Assembly: GCA_947653505.1 (NCBI GenBank)
Contig: CANTHI010000016.1
Coordinates: 1 to 17,338, forward strand
Length of the DNA stretch: 17,338 nt
Direction of reading: 5' to 3'
Origin: an uncultured Eubacterium sp.
GTDB taxonomy: Bacteria; Bacillota_A; Clostridia; Lachnospirales; Lachnospiraceae
The notes below the pieces were generated by a model. It did not search any database, had not been told where the DNA came from, and saw nothing but the letters and a program-made list of their open reading frames with translations. The stretch's first letter is position 1. The number at the start of each line of letters is the position of its first letter. Position numbers and translations under genes: made by a program. This document shows positions 6,793 to 15,118 of this stretch, piece by piece.

Positions 6793-7839
6793 ATGAAAAA
6801 AGCACTGATTACCGGTGTGACCGGACAGGACGGCAGTTATCTGTCCGAGTTCCTGCTGGAAAAAGGATACGAGGTTCATGGGATTGTACGCAGATCCGCC
6901 GTGGAAGAGAGGAAAAATATCAGGCATCTGGAAGGATCGGAACATTTTTATCTGCATTATGGAGATCTGACGGACTCCATGAGCATCGTGCGGATTGTGA
7001 AGCTGGTCATGCCGGATGAGATCTATCATCTGGCGGCGCAGAGCCATGTCGGGGTATCTTTTGACGTACCGGAATATACGGCGGATACGGATGCGCTTGG
7101 AACCCTGCGGATTCTGGAAGCGGTGCGGCTGTTAGGGCTGGAGCACAGATGCCGGATTTATCAGGCGTCTACCTCGGAGCTTTATGGAAGGGTAAAAGAG
7201 GTGCCGCAGAATGAACTTACGCCGTTTCATCCGTATTCCCCTTATGCGGTAGCAAAGCAGTACGCGTACTGGATCATCAGAGAGTACAGGGATGCGTATG
7301 GGATGTTTGCGAGCAATGGGATTTTATTTAACCATGAGTCGGAGCGGCGCGGTGAAAATTTTGTAACGCGTAAGATTACGCTGGCGGCAGGGCGGATTGC
7401 GTGCGGCCTGCAGGAAAAGCTTTACCTGGGCAATCTGGATTCCATGCGTGACTGGGGCTATGCGAAGGATTATGTCGCATGTATGTGGCTGATTCTGCAG
7501 CATGAACAGGCGGATGATTTTGTCATTGCGACCGGACAGCAGCATTCGGTGCGGGATTTTGCAGAACGGGCGTTTCGGGAAAATGGTATGGAGATTGTAT
7601 GGGAAGGAACCGGCGTAGAAGAAAAGGGGATCGACCGCCGTACGGGCGCTGTCGTGGTAGAGGTCAGCCCGGAGTTTTACCGGCCTACGGATGTGGTGAA
7701 TCTGCTGGGAGATCCGTCCAAGGCAAAAAAAGTGCTGCACTGGAATCCATGTAAGACAGGCTATGAGGAGCTGGTGCGCCGGATGGCGGTCCATGACCGG
7801 GAGGCGGCCATGCAGGAAGCAAAGATCAGGAGGGAATGA
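6793..7839 (+). CDS. gmd: GDP-mannose 4,6-dehydratase
   Basis: This 348-residue extended short-chain dehydrogenase has the Gmd signature at its N-terminus: [19 protein letters not shown], with the NADP-binding GxxGxxG (G8, G11, G14). Other landmarks are [12 protein letters not shown], catalytic T127 and E129 in ASTSELYG, and Y151/K155 in YSPYAVAK, followed by [16 protein letters not shown]. It converts GDP-D-mannose to GDP-4-keto-6-deoxy-D-mannose, the branch point for GDP-fucose, GDP-colitose, GDP-perosamine and GDP-rhamnose. The length fits the family. It starts at ATG 6793 with AGGA/AAGG just upstream, and its stop overlaps the colD start region, so the two are translationally coupled. It is the first gene of the sugar-nucleotide module; genes making GDP-mannose are not in the window. 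Confidence 0.97.
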   Translation: MKKALITGVTGQDGSYLSEFLLEKGYEVHGIVRRSAVEERKNIRHLEGSEHFYLHYGDLTDSMSIVRIVKLVMPDEIYHLAAQSHVGVSFDVPEYTADTDALGTLRILEAVRLLGLEHRCRIYQASTSELYGRVKEVPQNELTPFHPYSPYAVAKQYAYWIIREYRDAYGMFASNGILFNHESERRGENFVTRKITLAAGRIACGLQEKLYLGNLDSMRDWGYAKDYVACMWLILQHEQADDFVIATGQQHSVRDFAERAFRENGMEIVWEGTGVEEKGIDRRTGAVVVEVSPEFYRPTDVVNLLGDPSKAKKVLHWNPCKTGYEELVRRMAVHDREAAMQEAKIRRE

Positions 7840-7841
7840 AG

Positions 7842-9011
7842 ATGAATACCGTTTATCCGTTATCCAATGATACATGGGGAGCCGAAGAGACGCAGGCGGT
7901 ACAGAACGTGCTGGCTTCCAGACATTTTACAATGGGTGAATATGTGCAGCGGTATGAAAAGCAGTTTGCCGCTCATTTTGGTCCGGCTTATGCCGTCATG
8001 TCCAGCTCCGGCTCCGCGGCAAATCTGCTGGGGATTGCCGCTATGGTATATTCCGGCAGACTGTCGAAGGGAGATGAGGTACTCGTTCCGGCAGTATCAT
8101 GGAGTACGACGTATTTTCCGCTGGAGCAGATGGGATTAAAAATACGGCTTGTGGACATTGACAGGAAAACGCTGAATCTGGATCTGACGCAGGCAGCGGC
8201 TGCCCTGACAAAAAAGACCAGGGCTGTATTTGCGGTCAATCTGCTCGGAAATCCGAATGATTTTGACGCGCTGCAGCAGTTTTGCAGGGAACATGGACTG
8301 ATTTTGATGGAAGATAACTGTGAATCAATGGGCGCGTCGTATCATGGGAAAATGACAGGTACGTTTGGCGTCTTTGGCAGTTTTTCTTCGTTTTATTCCC
8401 ATCATGTCTGTACGATGGAGGGAGGCATGACCGTCACGGATGATGAGGAGCTGTATCATTATATGCTGTCGATCCGGGCGCATGGATGGACGAGAAACCT
8501 GCCCGCGGACAGCAGTCTGCACAGGAAGGATGAAAATCCTTTTTATGAGAGCTTTTGCTTTGTAGTGCCGGGATTTAACCTGCGTCCTTTAGAGATGGAA
8601 GGGGCAGTCGGACTGGAGCAGCTGGCAAAGCTGGATCAGTTTGTGGCGCGGCGGCGCGTCAACGCGGATTATTTCAGGCATATTATGGAGCCGGATCCCC
8701 GGTTTTTTATACAGCAGGAGACAGGGCAGTCCTCCTGGTTTGGATTTGCGCTCATACTGCGGGAAGAATATGCCGGGACGAGGGAGCTGTTTGTCAGGGC
8801 TCTGCGTGCACATGGCATTGAAGTGCGGCCGGTGGTAGCAGGTAATTTTGCCAGACAGCCGGTATTTTCCAGAGTGGACGCTACCGTATCCGGAACGCTT
8901 GCCAATGCGGATTATATCCATGAAAATGGTTTTTTTGCCGGCAATCATTCTGTCGATATGCGCAGCCAGATTGATTATCTGAAAAAAGTACTGGACGGTG
9001 TGGAAGTATGA
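7842..9011 (+). CDS. colD: ColD: PLP-dependent GDP-4-keto-6-deoxy-D-mannose 3-dehydratase
   Basis: This 389-residue protein has the DegT/DnrJ/EryC1 aspartate-aminotransferase fold. The residue that normally forms the PLP Schiff base (Lys) is His: FSSFYSHHVCTMEGG places H188 there. That is the hallmark of E. coli ColD, where His188 is catalytic, and it also removes ordinary aminotransferase ability. D158 in LMEDNCESMGA should bind the PLP nitrogen. Other ColD-like stretches are SRHFTMGEYV, VPAVSWSTTYFPL, VNLLGNPND, IRAHGWTRNLP and TGQSSWFGF. It should remove the C3 hydroxyl of the Gmd product, giving GDP-4-keto-3,6-dideoxymannose. I start at ATG 7842, which has good spacing from AGGAGGG (7828-7834); ATG 7836 is in frame but too close to it. 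The gene ends in an ATGA overlap with the next gene. Confidence 0.92.
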   Translation: MNTVYPLSNDTWGAEETQAVQNVLASRHFTMGEYVQRYEKQFAAHFGPAYAVMSSSGSAANLLGIAAMVYSGRLSKGDEVLVPAVSWSTTYFPLEQMGLKIRLVDIDRKTLNLDLTQAAAALTKKTRAVFAVNLLGNPNDFDALQQFCREHGLILMEDNCESMGASYHGKMTGTFGVFGSFSSFYSHHVCTMEGGMTVTDDEELYHYMLSIRAHGWTRNLPADSSLHRKDENPFYESFCFVVPGFNLRPLEMEGAVGLEQLAKLDQFVARRRVNADYFRHIMEPDPRFFIQQETGQSSWFGFALILREEYAGTRELFVRALRAHGIEVRPVVAGNFARQPVFSRVDATVSGTLANADYIHENGFFAGNHSVDMRSQIDYLKKVLDGVEV

Positions 9012-9961
9012 ATAAACATGACAAAATCTATCTGGCAGGCCACACAGGGCTTGTCGGGTCTGCGATTGTGCAAAAGCTGAAAAAAGAAGGCTTTCAAAAT
9101 CTGCTGCTGTCGGCACACCGCGCGCCGGATCTGACGGATCAGCCGGCGGTGGAGGCGCTTTTTGCGCGGGAAAAGCCGGATTATGTGATTGTTGCAGCGG
9201 GGCTGGTCGGAGGGATACAGGCCAATCAGGCAGCTCCGGCTGATTTTTTTGCCGTCAATATGGCGATTGCGCTGAATATCATACAGGCGGCGCATACGTA
9301 TGGGGTAAAAAAGCTGCTGTATCTGGGCAGCGCCTGCATGTATCCCAAAGACTGTCCGCAGCCGATGCGGGAAGAAGCGCTGCTTACCGGTCTTACGGAG
9401 CGTACCAATGAAGGGTATGCGCTGGCAAAGATCTGCGGCAGCAGGCTCTGCGGCTATATGCGCAGACAATATGGGGATGATTTTATCAGTGCGGTGCCTG
9501 CCAATGCCTATGGAAAAAATGACTGCTTTGACCCGCAAAGATCCCATGTGATTCCGGCGCTGATCAGAAAATACCATCAGGCAAAGATGACAGGGGCACG
9601 CACGGTAGAACTCTGGGGCTCCGGCACGCCCTTGCGGGAGTTTTTGTATACGGATGATCTGGCGGACGCCTGTCTGTTTCTGATGGAGCATTATTCGGAT
9701 GATCTGCCGGTCAATATCGGGAGCGGTGAGGAGGTCAGTATGCTGGAGCTGTCCCGTATGGCCGGGGCAGCCGTCGGATATGAAGGGGAAACGGTCTGCA
9801 ATCCTGATAAGCCAGACGGAATGATGCGCCGGATCGTGGATACGGGCAGACTGGATCAGATGGGCTGGAAGGCAAAGACCCGTCTCAGGCAGGGACTGGA
9901 TATGGTATACGCGGATTATCTGGCACGAATGGAAGGAGAAGAATATGAACCGGACATCTGA
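9008..9961 (+). CDS. fcl: GDP-fucose/GDP-colitose synthase-type epimerase-reductase
   Basis: This 317-residue extended short-chain dehydrogenase is of the GDP-L-fucose synthase family. It shows AGHTGLVGSAIV (10-21), VGGIQANQAAPADF (67-80), catalytic S108 and C110 in LGSACMYP, Y137 and K141 in NEGYALAK, H180 in RSHVIPAL, and WGSGTPLREFLYTDD. Ser-Tyr-Lys with Cys and His are the residues used for 3,5-epimerisation and 4-keto reduction in Fcl. ColC, the GDP-L-colitose synthase, belongs to the same family but needs only the C5 epimerisation. Sitting directly after colD (ATGA overlap at 9008-9011), it is more likely a ColC than a fucose-making Fcl, but sequence alone does not separate them; 'fcl' here denotes the family. 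Translation probably depends on coupling, as no strong ribosome binding site is seen. It overlaps the aldolase gene by 17 bases. Confidence 0.9.
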   Translation: MNKHDKIYLAGHTGLVGSAIVQKLKKEGFQNLLLSAHRAPDLTDQPAVEALFAREKPDYVIVAAGLVGGIQANQAAPADFFAVNMAIALNIIQAAHTYGVKKLLYLGSACMYPKDCPQPMREEALLTGLTERTNEGYALAKICGSRLCGYMRRQYGDDFISAVPANAYGKNDCFDPQRSHVIPALIRKYHQAKMTGARTVELWGSGTPLREFLYTDDLADACLFLMEHYSDDLPVNIGSGEEVSMLELSRMAGAAVGYEGETVCNPDKPDGMMRRIVDTGRLDQMGWKAKTRLRQGLDMVYADYLARMEGEEYEPDI

Positions 9962-10736
9962 AAAAATGCTTGCGATTTTAAAGGAACTCAGGGATGAATA
10001 CGGCGTACTTGCCGTAAAAGCAGAGTTTGAGGCGGAAGGGTCAAGAACGGATGAGCTTGTCATGCTCAACGAAGTGGTTTTCCGGGCAGATATGAAGCTT
10101 TTTATTAAGATCGGCGGGTGTGAAGCGGTGCGGGATCTGGACCAGTGCCGGATTCTGGGAGCCAGCGGTATTATGGCGCCGATGATCGAGACGCCGTTTG
10201 CGATGAAAAAATTTGCAGATGCAGGCAGGAAAGTCTATGGCGACAGGCTGGAGGACATTGAGTGGATCATCAATACAGAAACGGCTGTCTGTCATCAGAA
10301 TCTGGATGAGATCCTGCGTCAGGGAGAAGGATTTCTGAATACGATCTCCATCGGCAGGGTAGATCTGTCCGCTTCCATGCATTTATCCAGAGAGGAGATC
10401 AACAGTCCGCGGATGTTTGACGTGACCAGCGATCTGGCGAAGCGGGCAAAGGAAAAAGGACTGCGCGTTGGCTTTGGCGGAGGGATTTCGGTAGATGCGG
10501 TTCCGTTTGTCATTGCCATGAGTCCGCTGGTGGACAAATTTGAGACACGTAAGATCGTATTTCACATCCATGACGATGCGGATCATTTAAAGAAGGGAAT
10601 TATCCGCGCGATGGAATTTGAGCAGCTGTATCTGCAGAATAAGTGTGAATTTTATGACCGGATGGCAAATGAGGACAGGGACAGACTGCGCATGATGGCG
10701 TTAAGAATTGAGTCTGCGCGGGCTAAGGAACGGTAA
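9945..10736 (+). CDS. HpcH/HpaI (CitE-like) aldolase
   Basis: This 263-residue protein resembles the HpcH/HpaI aldolase/citrate-lyase-beta superfamily (TIM barrel, divalent metal). It shows IGGCEAVRDLDQCRILGASG (57-75), the MAPMIETPFAMKKFADA segment, the probable metal ligand E112 in INTETAV, and the probable ligand D140 in SIGRVDLSASM. Characterised members add or remove pyruvate-type enolates on aldehydes, or cleave CoA/ACP thioesters. The start ATG 9945 has AAGGAG (9933-9938) six bases upstream. It sits between the colitose genes and the thiamine-enzyme pair with tight spacing, so it probably joins the same sugar pathway, perhaps by making or consuming an alpha-keto acid. This family is not part of the known colitose route. 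The substrate cannot be read from the sequence, and the N-terminal 30 residues are unlike well-known members. Confidence 0.8.
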   Translation: MNRTSEKMLAILKELRDEYGVLAVKAEFEAEGSRTDELVMLNEVVFRADMKLFIKIGGCEAVRDLDQCRILGASGIMAPMIETPFAMKKFADAGRKVYGDRLEDIEWIINTETAVCHQNLDEILRQGEGFLNTISIGRVDLSASMHLSREEINSPRMFDVTSDLAKRAKEKGLRVGFGGGISVDAVPFVIAMSPLVDKFETRKIVFHIHDDADHLKKGIIRAMEFEQLYLQNKCEFYDRMANEDRDRLRMMALRIESARAKER

Positions 10737-10760
10737 AGAAATAACTTTTTACAGTTCTTA
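10724..10760 (+). other. Imperfect hairpin across the aldolase stop codon
   Basis: TAAGGAAC (10724-10731) pairs with GTTCTTA (10754-10760) with one bulged base. After a G/A mismatch, GTAAA (10733-10737) pairs with TTTAC (10748-10752) around a ten-base loop. The aldolase stop codon lies in the left arm. No T-run follows, so it is not an intrinsic terminator. It occupies one of the few real gaps in the operon (60 bases) and might limit translational coupling or be a processing site. This is weak evidence and may be chance. Confidence 0.3.
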
Positions 10761-10796
10761 AGACCGGCACAGAATAAGGAGAAAGGCGGCGGCAGT

Positions 10797-11693
10797 ATGG
10801 AATATATGGAGCGGCACCGCAAAGATTTGCATATCATTGCGGATGCCATCAGTCAGTTTGAAACAGATGTGGTGCTCGCGGTATTTGAAAGAATGACGCT
10901 TGCGCGTACTTTTGAGGAGTGTATTGTGCGGGCATGTGCCAGCGGAAAATTTAAGATCAAGATTCATATGTCGTCGGGGCAGGAAGCGGTAGCGGCGGCA
11001 GTCGGTACCGCTGCATGGGATTATCAGATCTTTACGCAGCACCGGACAATGGACCTGTACCTGGCGCTGGGCGGCGACGCGTGCAGGCTGCGGGATGAGA
11101 TCCTGTGTCTTGACACCGGTACGAGCGGAGGCAGGCAGGGCGGGGCATTCCAGCTATTTGAAAATGGCCGCCGGATGTATGCGCATACCGGGCTGATCGG
11201 GGAAAATATTCCGGTCGGCGTTGGCGCGGCTCTTGGAAACGGGGAAAAGACCATCTGCTATTTTGGAGACGGCGCGGCGGAAGAAGACTATGCGCTTAGC
11301 GCGTATGGATTTGCGGTCACGCATCAGCTGCCGGTCCTGTTTCTTTGTACCGATAACGAGCTGTCTGTCCTCTCAGGAAAAGAAAAACGCCGCAGCTGGG
11401 AGCTGGATGAGCTGGCACGCGGGTTTGGCATGACTGGCATGGACGTGTCGGACGATCCGTTTACCCTGATGCTGCTGATCAAAAGCTATGCGGACAGGCT
11501 GCCGGCGCTGATCAATGTGCGGGTGTGCCGCAACTACTGGCATGCCGGCACAGGCGTGGACGAACCGCCTGCATGGGACCGCTACCGGATGCTGGAGGAA
11601 CAGCTCGTGCAGATGGGGCTAAAGATGCAGATCAGACAGATACAACGGACATCACTGGAAAAAATGGAGGACGTATGGCGCGATTATCTTTAA
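10797..11693 (+). CDS. Thiamine-diphosphate E1 alpha-like subunit
   Basis: This 298-residue protein belongs to the alpha-subunit family of 2-oxoacid and acetoin dehydrogenase E1 components. The ThDP/Mg signature starts at GDG (157-159, GDGAAEEDYALSAYGFA) and ends about 28 residues later at LCTDN (N187). Other family landmarks are SSGQEAVAAAVG, IFTQHRTMDLYLALGGD, TGTSGGRQGGAFQLF and TGLIGENIPVGVGAALG. It is shorter than typical PDH E1 alpha (about 320-370). It overlaps the beta-like gene by 19 bases, as expected for a heterotetramer. No lipoyl E2 or E3 gene is present, so an orthodox dehydrogenase complex is unlikely; a free carboligase or decarboxylase is the inference. ATG 10797 is the first start, with AAGGAG (10776-10781) rather far upstream; ATG 10806 is an alternative. 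Confidence 0.87.
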   Translation: MEYMERHRKDLHIIADAISQFETDVVLAVFERMTLARTFEECIVRACASGKFKIKIHMSSGQEAVAAAVGTAAWDYQIFTQHRTMDLYLALGGDACRLRDEILCLDTGTSGGRQGGAFQLFENGRRMYAHTGLIGENIPVGVGAALGNGEKTICYFGDGAAEEDYALSAYGFAVTHQLPVLFLCTDNELSVLSGKEKRRSWELDELARGFGMTGMDVSDDPFTLMLLIKSYADRLPALINVRVCRNYWHAGTGVDEPPAWDRYRMLEEQLVQMGLKMQIRQIQRTSLEKMEDVWRDYL

Positions 11694-12574
11694 AAGAAAC
11701 GATTCGTGAGATTTTACGGGAGCATCTGGAAGAGCATCATGGCATTCTCTTAGGGGAATGTGTTTCCGATCCCGGGGGTGTCGCGGGGACGATACCGGAG
11801 AGCAGAAATGTCATTGACCTGCCGATGACGGAGACGGCAGGCGCTGACTTTGCGGTCGGGTGCGCGCTGGCCGGCAGACGGCCGGTGTTTGTCGTGCGTT
11901 TTCAGGATTTTATGCTGATGAACGCAGGCCCGTTTCTATCGTTTGCGGCGCCGAATAAGTATATCCACGGCATTCCGGCGCCTGTGTTTATCCGTGCGCT
12001 TGCCAATGACTGCTTCGATGCGACGCATTCCAATGTGCTGCACAGCCAGTTTATGCATTTTCCAGGCATCGACGTGTGCGCTCCGGTGACGCCGGGAGAA
12101 TACAGACAGGTCTGGGATCACTTTATGCAGCACGATGTACCAGTGTACTGCAGCGAGTACCGGGATACCTTTTCCAATACGCAGGAACTCGAAGAAGTGA
12201 CACAGGACGGCGCGCAGCTGACGGTATTCGGAGTCTCGGTCTGCCGTATGCACATCCGCAGGGCAGCGCAGATCCTGCAGCAGGAAGGCATCCGGATCAA
12301 TATCCGGGATATTTTGTGGCTCAAGCCGTTTGACGCCACCAGCTGTGGAAAGATTCTGGAAAAAGTCCCGCTGGGACTCGTGGTAGATCCTGGACATGTG
12401 ATCTGCGGCGCGGCGCAGTCATTTGCCTATGAGATGATGATGCGGTATCCGCACAGCCATATTGAAGCGCTGGGAATCAGGGATACGTTTAAGACGACAA
12501 ATCCGCATTATTACAATGAAGTCCCGTCGCCGGAGATGATTGCGGCGAAGGTGCGCGGGATGCTGCGGCGCTGA
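11675..12574 (+). CDS. Thiamine-diphosphate E1 beta-like (transketolase-type) subunit
   Basis: This 299-residue protein pairs with the alpha-like subunit upstream. The N-terminal half is a transketolase pyrimidine-binding domain: LPMTETAGADFAVGCALAG holds the conserved Glu (E53) that activates the ThDP aminopyrimidine, followed by RPVFVVRFQDFML, an HSQ loop (H123) and FPGIDVCAPVTPGEY. The C-terminal half is a transketolase-C-like domain (LTVFGVSVCRMHIRRAAQIL, then DILWLKPFD). The glycine-rich loop of dehydrogenase E1 beta subunits is replaced by DCFDATHSN, which may mean a different substrate. I start at ATG 11675 after GGAGG (11666-11670); upstream in-frame sequence lies inside the alpha gene and is not domain-like. 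Typical E1 beta is about 325 residues. Together the two subunits could add a hydroxyethyl or acetyl unit from pyruvate to a keto-sugar. Confidence 0.85.
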   Translation: MARLSLKETIREILREHLEEHHGILLGECVSDPGGVAGTIPESRNVIDLPMTETAGADFAVGCALAGRRPVFVVRFQDFMLMNAGPFLSFAAPNKYIHGIPAPVFIRALANDCFDATHSNVLHSQFMHFPGIDVCAPVTPGEYRQVWDHFMQHDVPVYCSEYRDTFSNTQELEEVTQDGAQLTVFGVSVCRMHIRRAAQILQQEGIRINIRDILWLKPFDATSCGKILEKVPLGLVVDPGHVICGAAQSFAYEMMMRYPHSHIEALGIRDTFKTTNPHYYNEVPSPEMIAAKVRGMLRR

Positions 12575-12590
12575 AAACAAAGGAGAAATT

Positions 12591-14798
12591 ATGTATTTTG
12601 AATTATTGCTCATATGCTGTGCCGGATATCTGATGCAGAACATGTGTGACCGCAGGATGCTTTCAAAAGAGGAAGGACAGAGGGAAAAACAGGATATCCT
12701 TCTCTGGGCGGGCATCCTGCTGCTTCTGCTTATTTTTTATCAGAAGACAGCTTCGGTCGCGCAGCTTTTGTGCGGGTATCTGCTAATGGGCGGTATTTTT
12801 GTGATCCGGTCTTTGCGCCGGGCGGTACGCGGGATTGCGCCGGCAGCGGGATTTTTATTGAAAGCGGTTCTGATTCCTGTGATTTACAGTGTTGCGGTAT
12901 CTGTCTATGAGCCGTCTGCTGATGACGGTATGAGCGGTGAGATTGTACATCTCTGGTTCTGGATCATTTCCCTGCTGCTTGTTTTTTCTGAAAAAATAAA
13001 AGCCGGCCTGCAGGGTTTGGATCAATATATGCGATATGAAGCGCTGTTCCGGATTCTGATGGTTAGCGTACCGGTATGGTGCTTTGTGATTGTCGAACAG
13101 TCCTGCAATGAAATACTGGATGAGATGGACTGGCTGTTTTTATCCGGAAATCTTGTATTTTTGCTGCTCTGGTATGTCTGTCTGTATGTGATCGTACCAT
13201 ACAAAAAATGGATGGCAGGGGTATTTCTGACGACAGGGCTGGTTTTTGGACTGGCGAATTATTATGTGTCACAGTTCCGGGGCAGTCCGGTCATGCCGAG
13301 TGATCTGCTTTCCTTACATACTGCTTTTCAGGTTGCGGGCGGGTATGCGTTTGAGATTACGGCTCCTGTGATGACGGGAGTATTGTACTGGTATGCGGCT
13401 ATTACGCTGCTGTGCTGTCTGCCGGATACAGAAAAGACGCCCGGATGGAAAGGAAGGCCGGCTGCTGGCAGTCTGATCGTCGTGCTGTGTATCTGGTGTC
13501 TCGGACATCTGGATATCGAAGAACAGTATCAGATGCAGACCGTCGACCAGTGGCAGGTAAATAATCTGTACAATAAAAAAGGGAGTGTGCTTTCCTTTGC
13601 CGGACTTGCCAAAAAAATGAAAGTGGAAAAACCAGATGGTTACAGCGCCCGTCTGGCAGAAGAAAAGCTGCGTCATGCAGAGTCTGAACAGAAAAACGCG
13701 CAGGATCCTGTGATGCCGTCTGTGATCGTTGTGATGGACGAAAGCTTTAGCGACCTGCGTTCGCTGGGAGATTTTGCGTGTACACAGGAGTATTTAAAAG
13801 AATGGTATGCTGCGGATGATTTTGCGTGCAGGGGCAGCCTTTATGTGTCGATTTATGGCGGCTTTACAGCAAATACGGAATTTGAATTTTTAACGGGCTG
13901 CAGTCTGGCAAACTGTGTGCCGGGAGTCGTGCCGTATCAGATTTACGACCTGAAAAATGTCGGAAATCTTGCCGGAATGCTGACAGATACCGGGTATACG
14001 GCGACAGCCATTCATCCGCAGTATAAAGGCAACTGGAACCGGATGCGGACGTATGCGAAATTTGGCTTTGACGAGTTTTTAGGTATGGAAGATTTTGAAG
14101 ATCCGCGTTATGTGCGCAGCCATATCAGTGATGAGTCCTCGTTTGACAAGGTGAAGGAAGTCTATGAGAAAAATAGAAATAAGCAGTTTCTATTTAACGT
14201 CACGATGCAGAACCACGGAGGATATAATCCGCAGGATCTGTCAGACGAAAAGATCATACGGCTGAAAAAGAAACCGGAGCAGTATACCGATGTAGAAGCC
14301 TATCTGACACTGATGCGGAAAAGCGACCAGGCGGTGAAAGAACTGCTGGATTATTTCCGGGAGGTTCCGGATCCTGTGATTGTATGTATTTTTGGCGACC
14401 ATCATCCCAGCGTTGATAAAGAATGGATCGAAGAGGTGATGGGAAAACCGGCGGCAGATCTTTCTCTCGAAGAAGCGGAGAAAAAATATGCGGTCCCATA
14501 TATGATCTGGGCAAATTTTGATACGCCATATGAACAGTGTGAGATGGATACGAGCGCCAATTATTTAGGAGCGCTGCTTCTGGAAAATGCCGGGCTGCCG
14601 CAGTCTGCGTTTACAGGCTTTCTGCAGCAGATGCGCAAAGAAATCCCGGTCATCAACGCGTCCGGCTATCAGACGAAAGACGGCGTATGGCATAAACTGG
14701 ATGAAAAAGACCGTCAGGGATGGCTGGAAGCTTATGCGATGGTACAGTATTATGCGATGTTTGATAACGGGCGTGTACAGGATTATTTTCTGCCATAG
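12591..14798 (+). CDS. LtaS-family membrane phosphoglycerol transferase-like protein
   Basis: This 735-residue protein begins with a polytopic membrane region (about residues 1-305, roughly nine to ten hydrophobic segments; PSDLLSLHTAFQVAGGY at 236-252 is typical of the family). A sulfatase-fold catalytic domain facing outward follows (about 376-735). Expected metal and nucleophile residues are visible: E384 in VVMDESF, T426 in GGFTANTEF (the LtaS nucleophile Thr position), H542 in MQNHGGY, and D603-H604-H605 in FGDHHPS. LtaS-type enzymes transfer phosphoglycerol from phosphatidylglycerol onto teichoic acid or glycan. In this locus, decorating the exported polysaccharide is more likely than housekeeping LTA synthesis. 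The start ATG 12591 has AAGGAG five bases upstream, 16 bases after the E1-beta stop. Acceptor and exact group transferred are inferred. Confidence 0.87.
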   Translation: MYFELLLICCAGYLMQNMCDRRMLSKEEGQREKQDILLWAGILLLLLIFYQKTASVAQLLCGYLLMGGIFVIRSLRRAVRGIAPAAGFLLKAVLIPVIYSVAVSVYEPSADDGMSGEIVHLWFWIISLLLVFSEKIKAGLQGLDQYMRYEALFRILMVSVPVWCFVIVEQSCNEILDEMDWLFLSGNLVFLLLWYVCLYVIVPYKKWMAGVFLTTGLVFGLANYYVSQFRGSPVMPSDLLSLHTAFQVAGGYAFEITAPVMTGVLYWYAAITLLCCLPDTEKTPGWKGRPAAGSLIVVLCIWCLGHLDIEEQYQMQTVDQWQVNNLYNKKGSVLSFAGLAKKMKVEKPDGYSARLAEEKLRHAESEQKNAQDPVMPSVIVVMDESFSDLRSLGDFACTQEYLKEWYAADDFACRGSLYVSIYGGFTANTEFEFLTGCSLANCVPGVVPYQIYDLKNVGNLAGMLTDTGYTATAIHPQYKGNWNRMRTYAKFGFDEFLGMEDFEDPRYVRSHISDESSFDKVKEVYEKNRNKQFLFNVTMQNHGGYNPQDLSDEKIIRLKKKPEQYTDVEAYLTLMRKSDQAVKELLDYFREVPDPVIVCIFGDHHPSVDKEWIEEVMGKPAADLSLEEAEKKYAVPYMIWANFDTPYEQCEMDTSANYLGALLLENAGLPQSAFTGFLQQMRKEIPVINASGYQTKDGVWHKLDEKDRQGWLEAYAMVQYYAMFDNGRVQDYFLP

Positions 14799-14818
14799 AA
14801 AAAGGAGAGATATAGGTT

Positions 14819-15118
14819 GTGGATATTTTATTTTTGCTGACAGCGGTATGCCCGGCGCTGCTGGTAACAGGATATGAGATGAAAGGGCGCAGGATGCGCT
14901 GGCAGGTCTGGGTGAGCAGGGCCGCCGGATGGTTTTATGTGATTACATTTGCAAATATGCTCCTGCTGTATCTGAATGGATGGGGAAGCTATGACTTTAC
15001 CTCTGTATCCGTACAGTTTCTGACAGGATATATGTTCCGAAGCGCTGTCATCATAGGAATCGCGGAGCTTTGCAGGTGGGCGTATGCGCATGCCGGGAAA
15101 GGAGGTCCGGATGTTTAG
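14819..15118 (+). CDS. Small three-helix membrane protein, unknown function
   Basis: This 99-residue protein has three predicted membrane segments (about residues 2-19, 30-54 and 68-90) and a short charged C-terminus. I do not recognise a family. The GTG start at 14819 follows AAGGAG (11 bases upstream); no ATG start fits better. It lies 20 bases after the LtaS-like gene and overlaps the GDPD-like gene by 8 bases, so it is translationally coupled between two membrane enzymes. Its size and place suggest a partner or scaffold for them. That is inference from position only. Confidence 0.7.
   Translation: MDILFLLTAVCPALLVTGYEMKGRRMRWQVWVSRAAGWFYVITFANMLLLYLNGWGSYDFTSVSVQFLTGYMFRSAVIIGIAELCRWAYAHAGKGGPDV

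Noticed and set aside
8975..10069. A 364-codon minus-strand open frame
   Set aside because: It lies opposite the epimerase-reductase gene, which has clear catalytic residues. The translation is rich in His/Arg/Ile without recognisable domains, as expected for a shadow frame.
10797..12574. Ordinary pyruvate or acetoin dehydrogenase genes
   Set aside because: No lipoyl E2 or E3 gene follows, the flanking genes are all glycan genes, and the E1-beta glycine loop is altered. A role in central metabolism is less likely, though not excluded.
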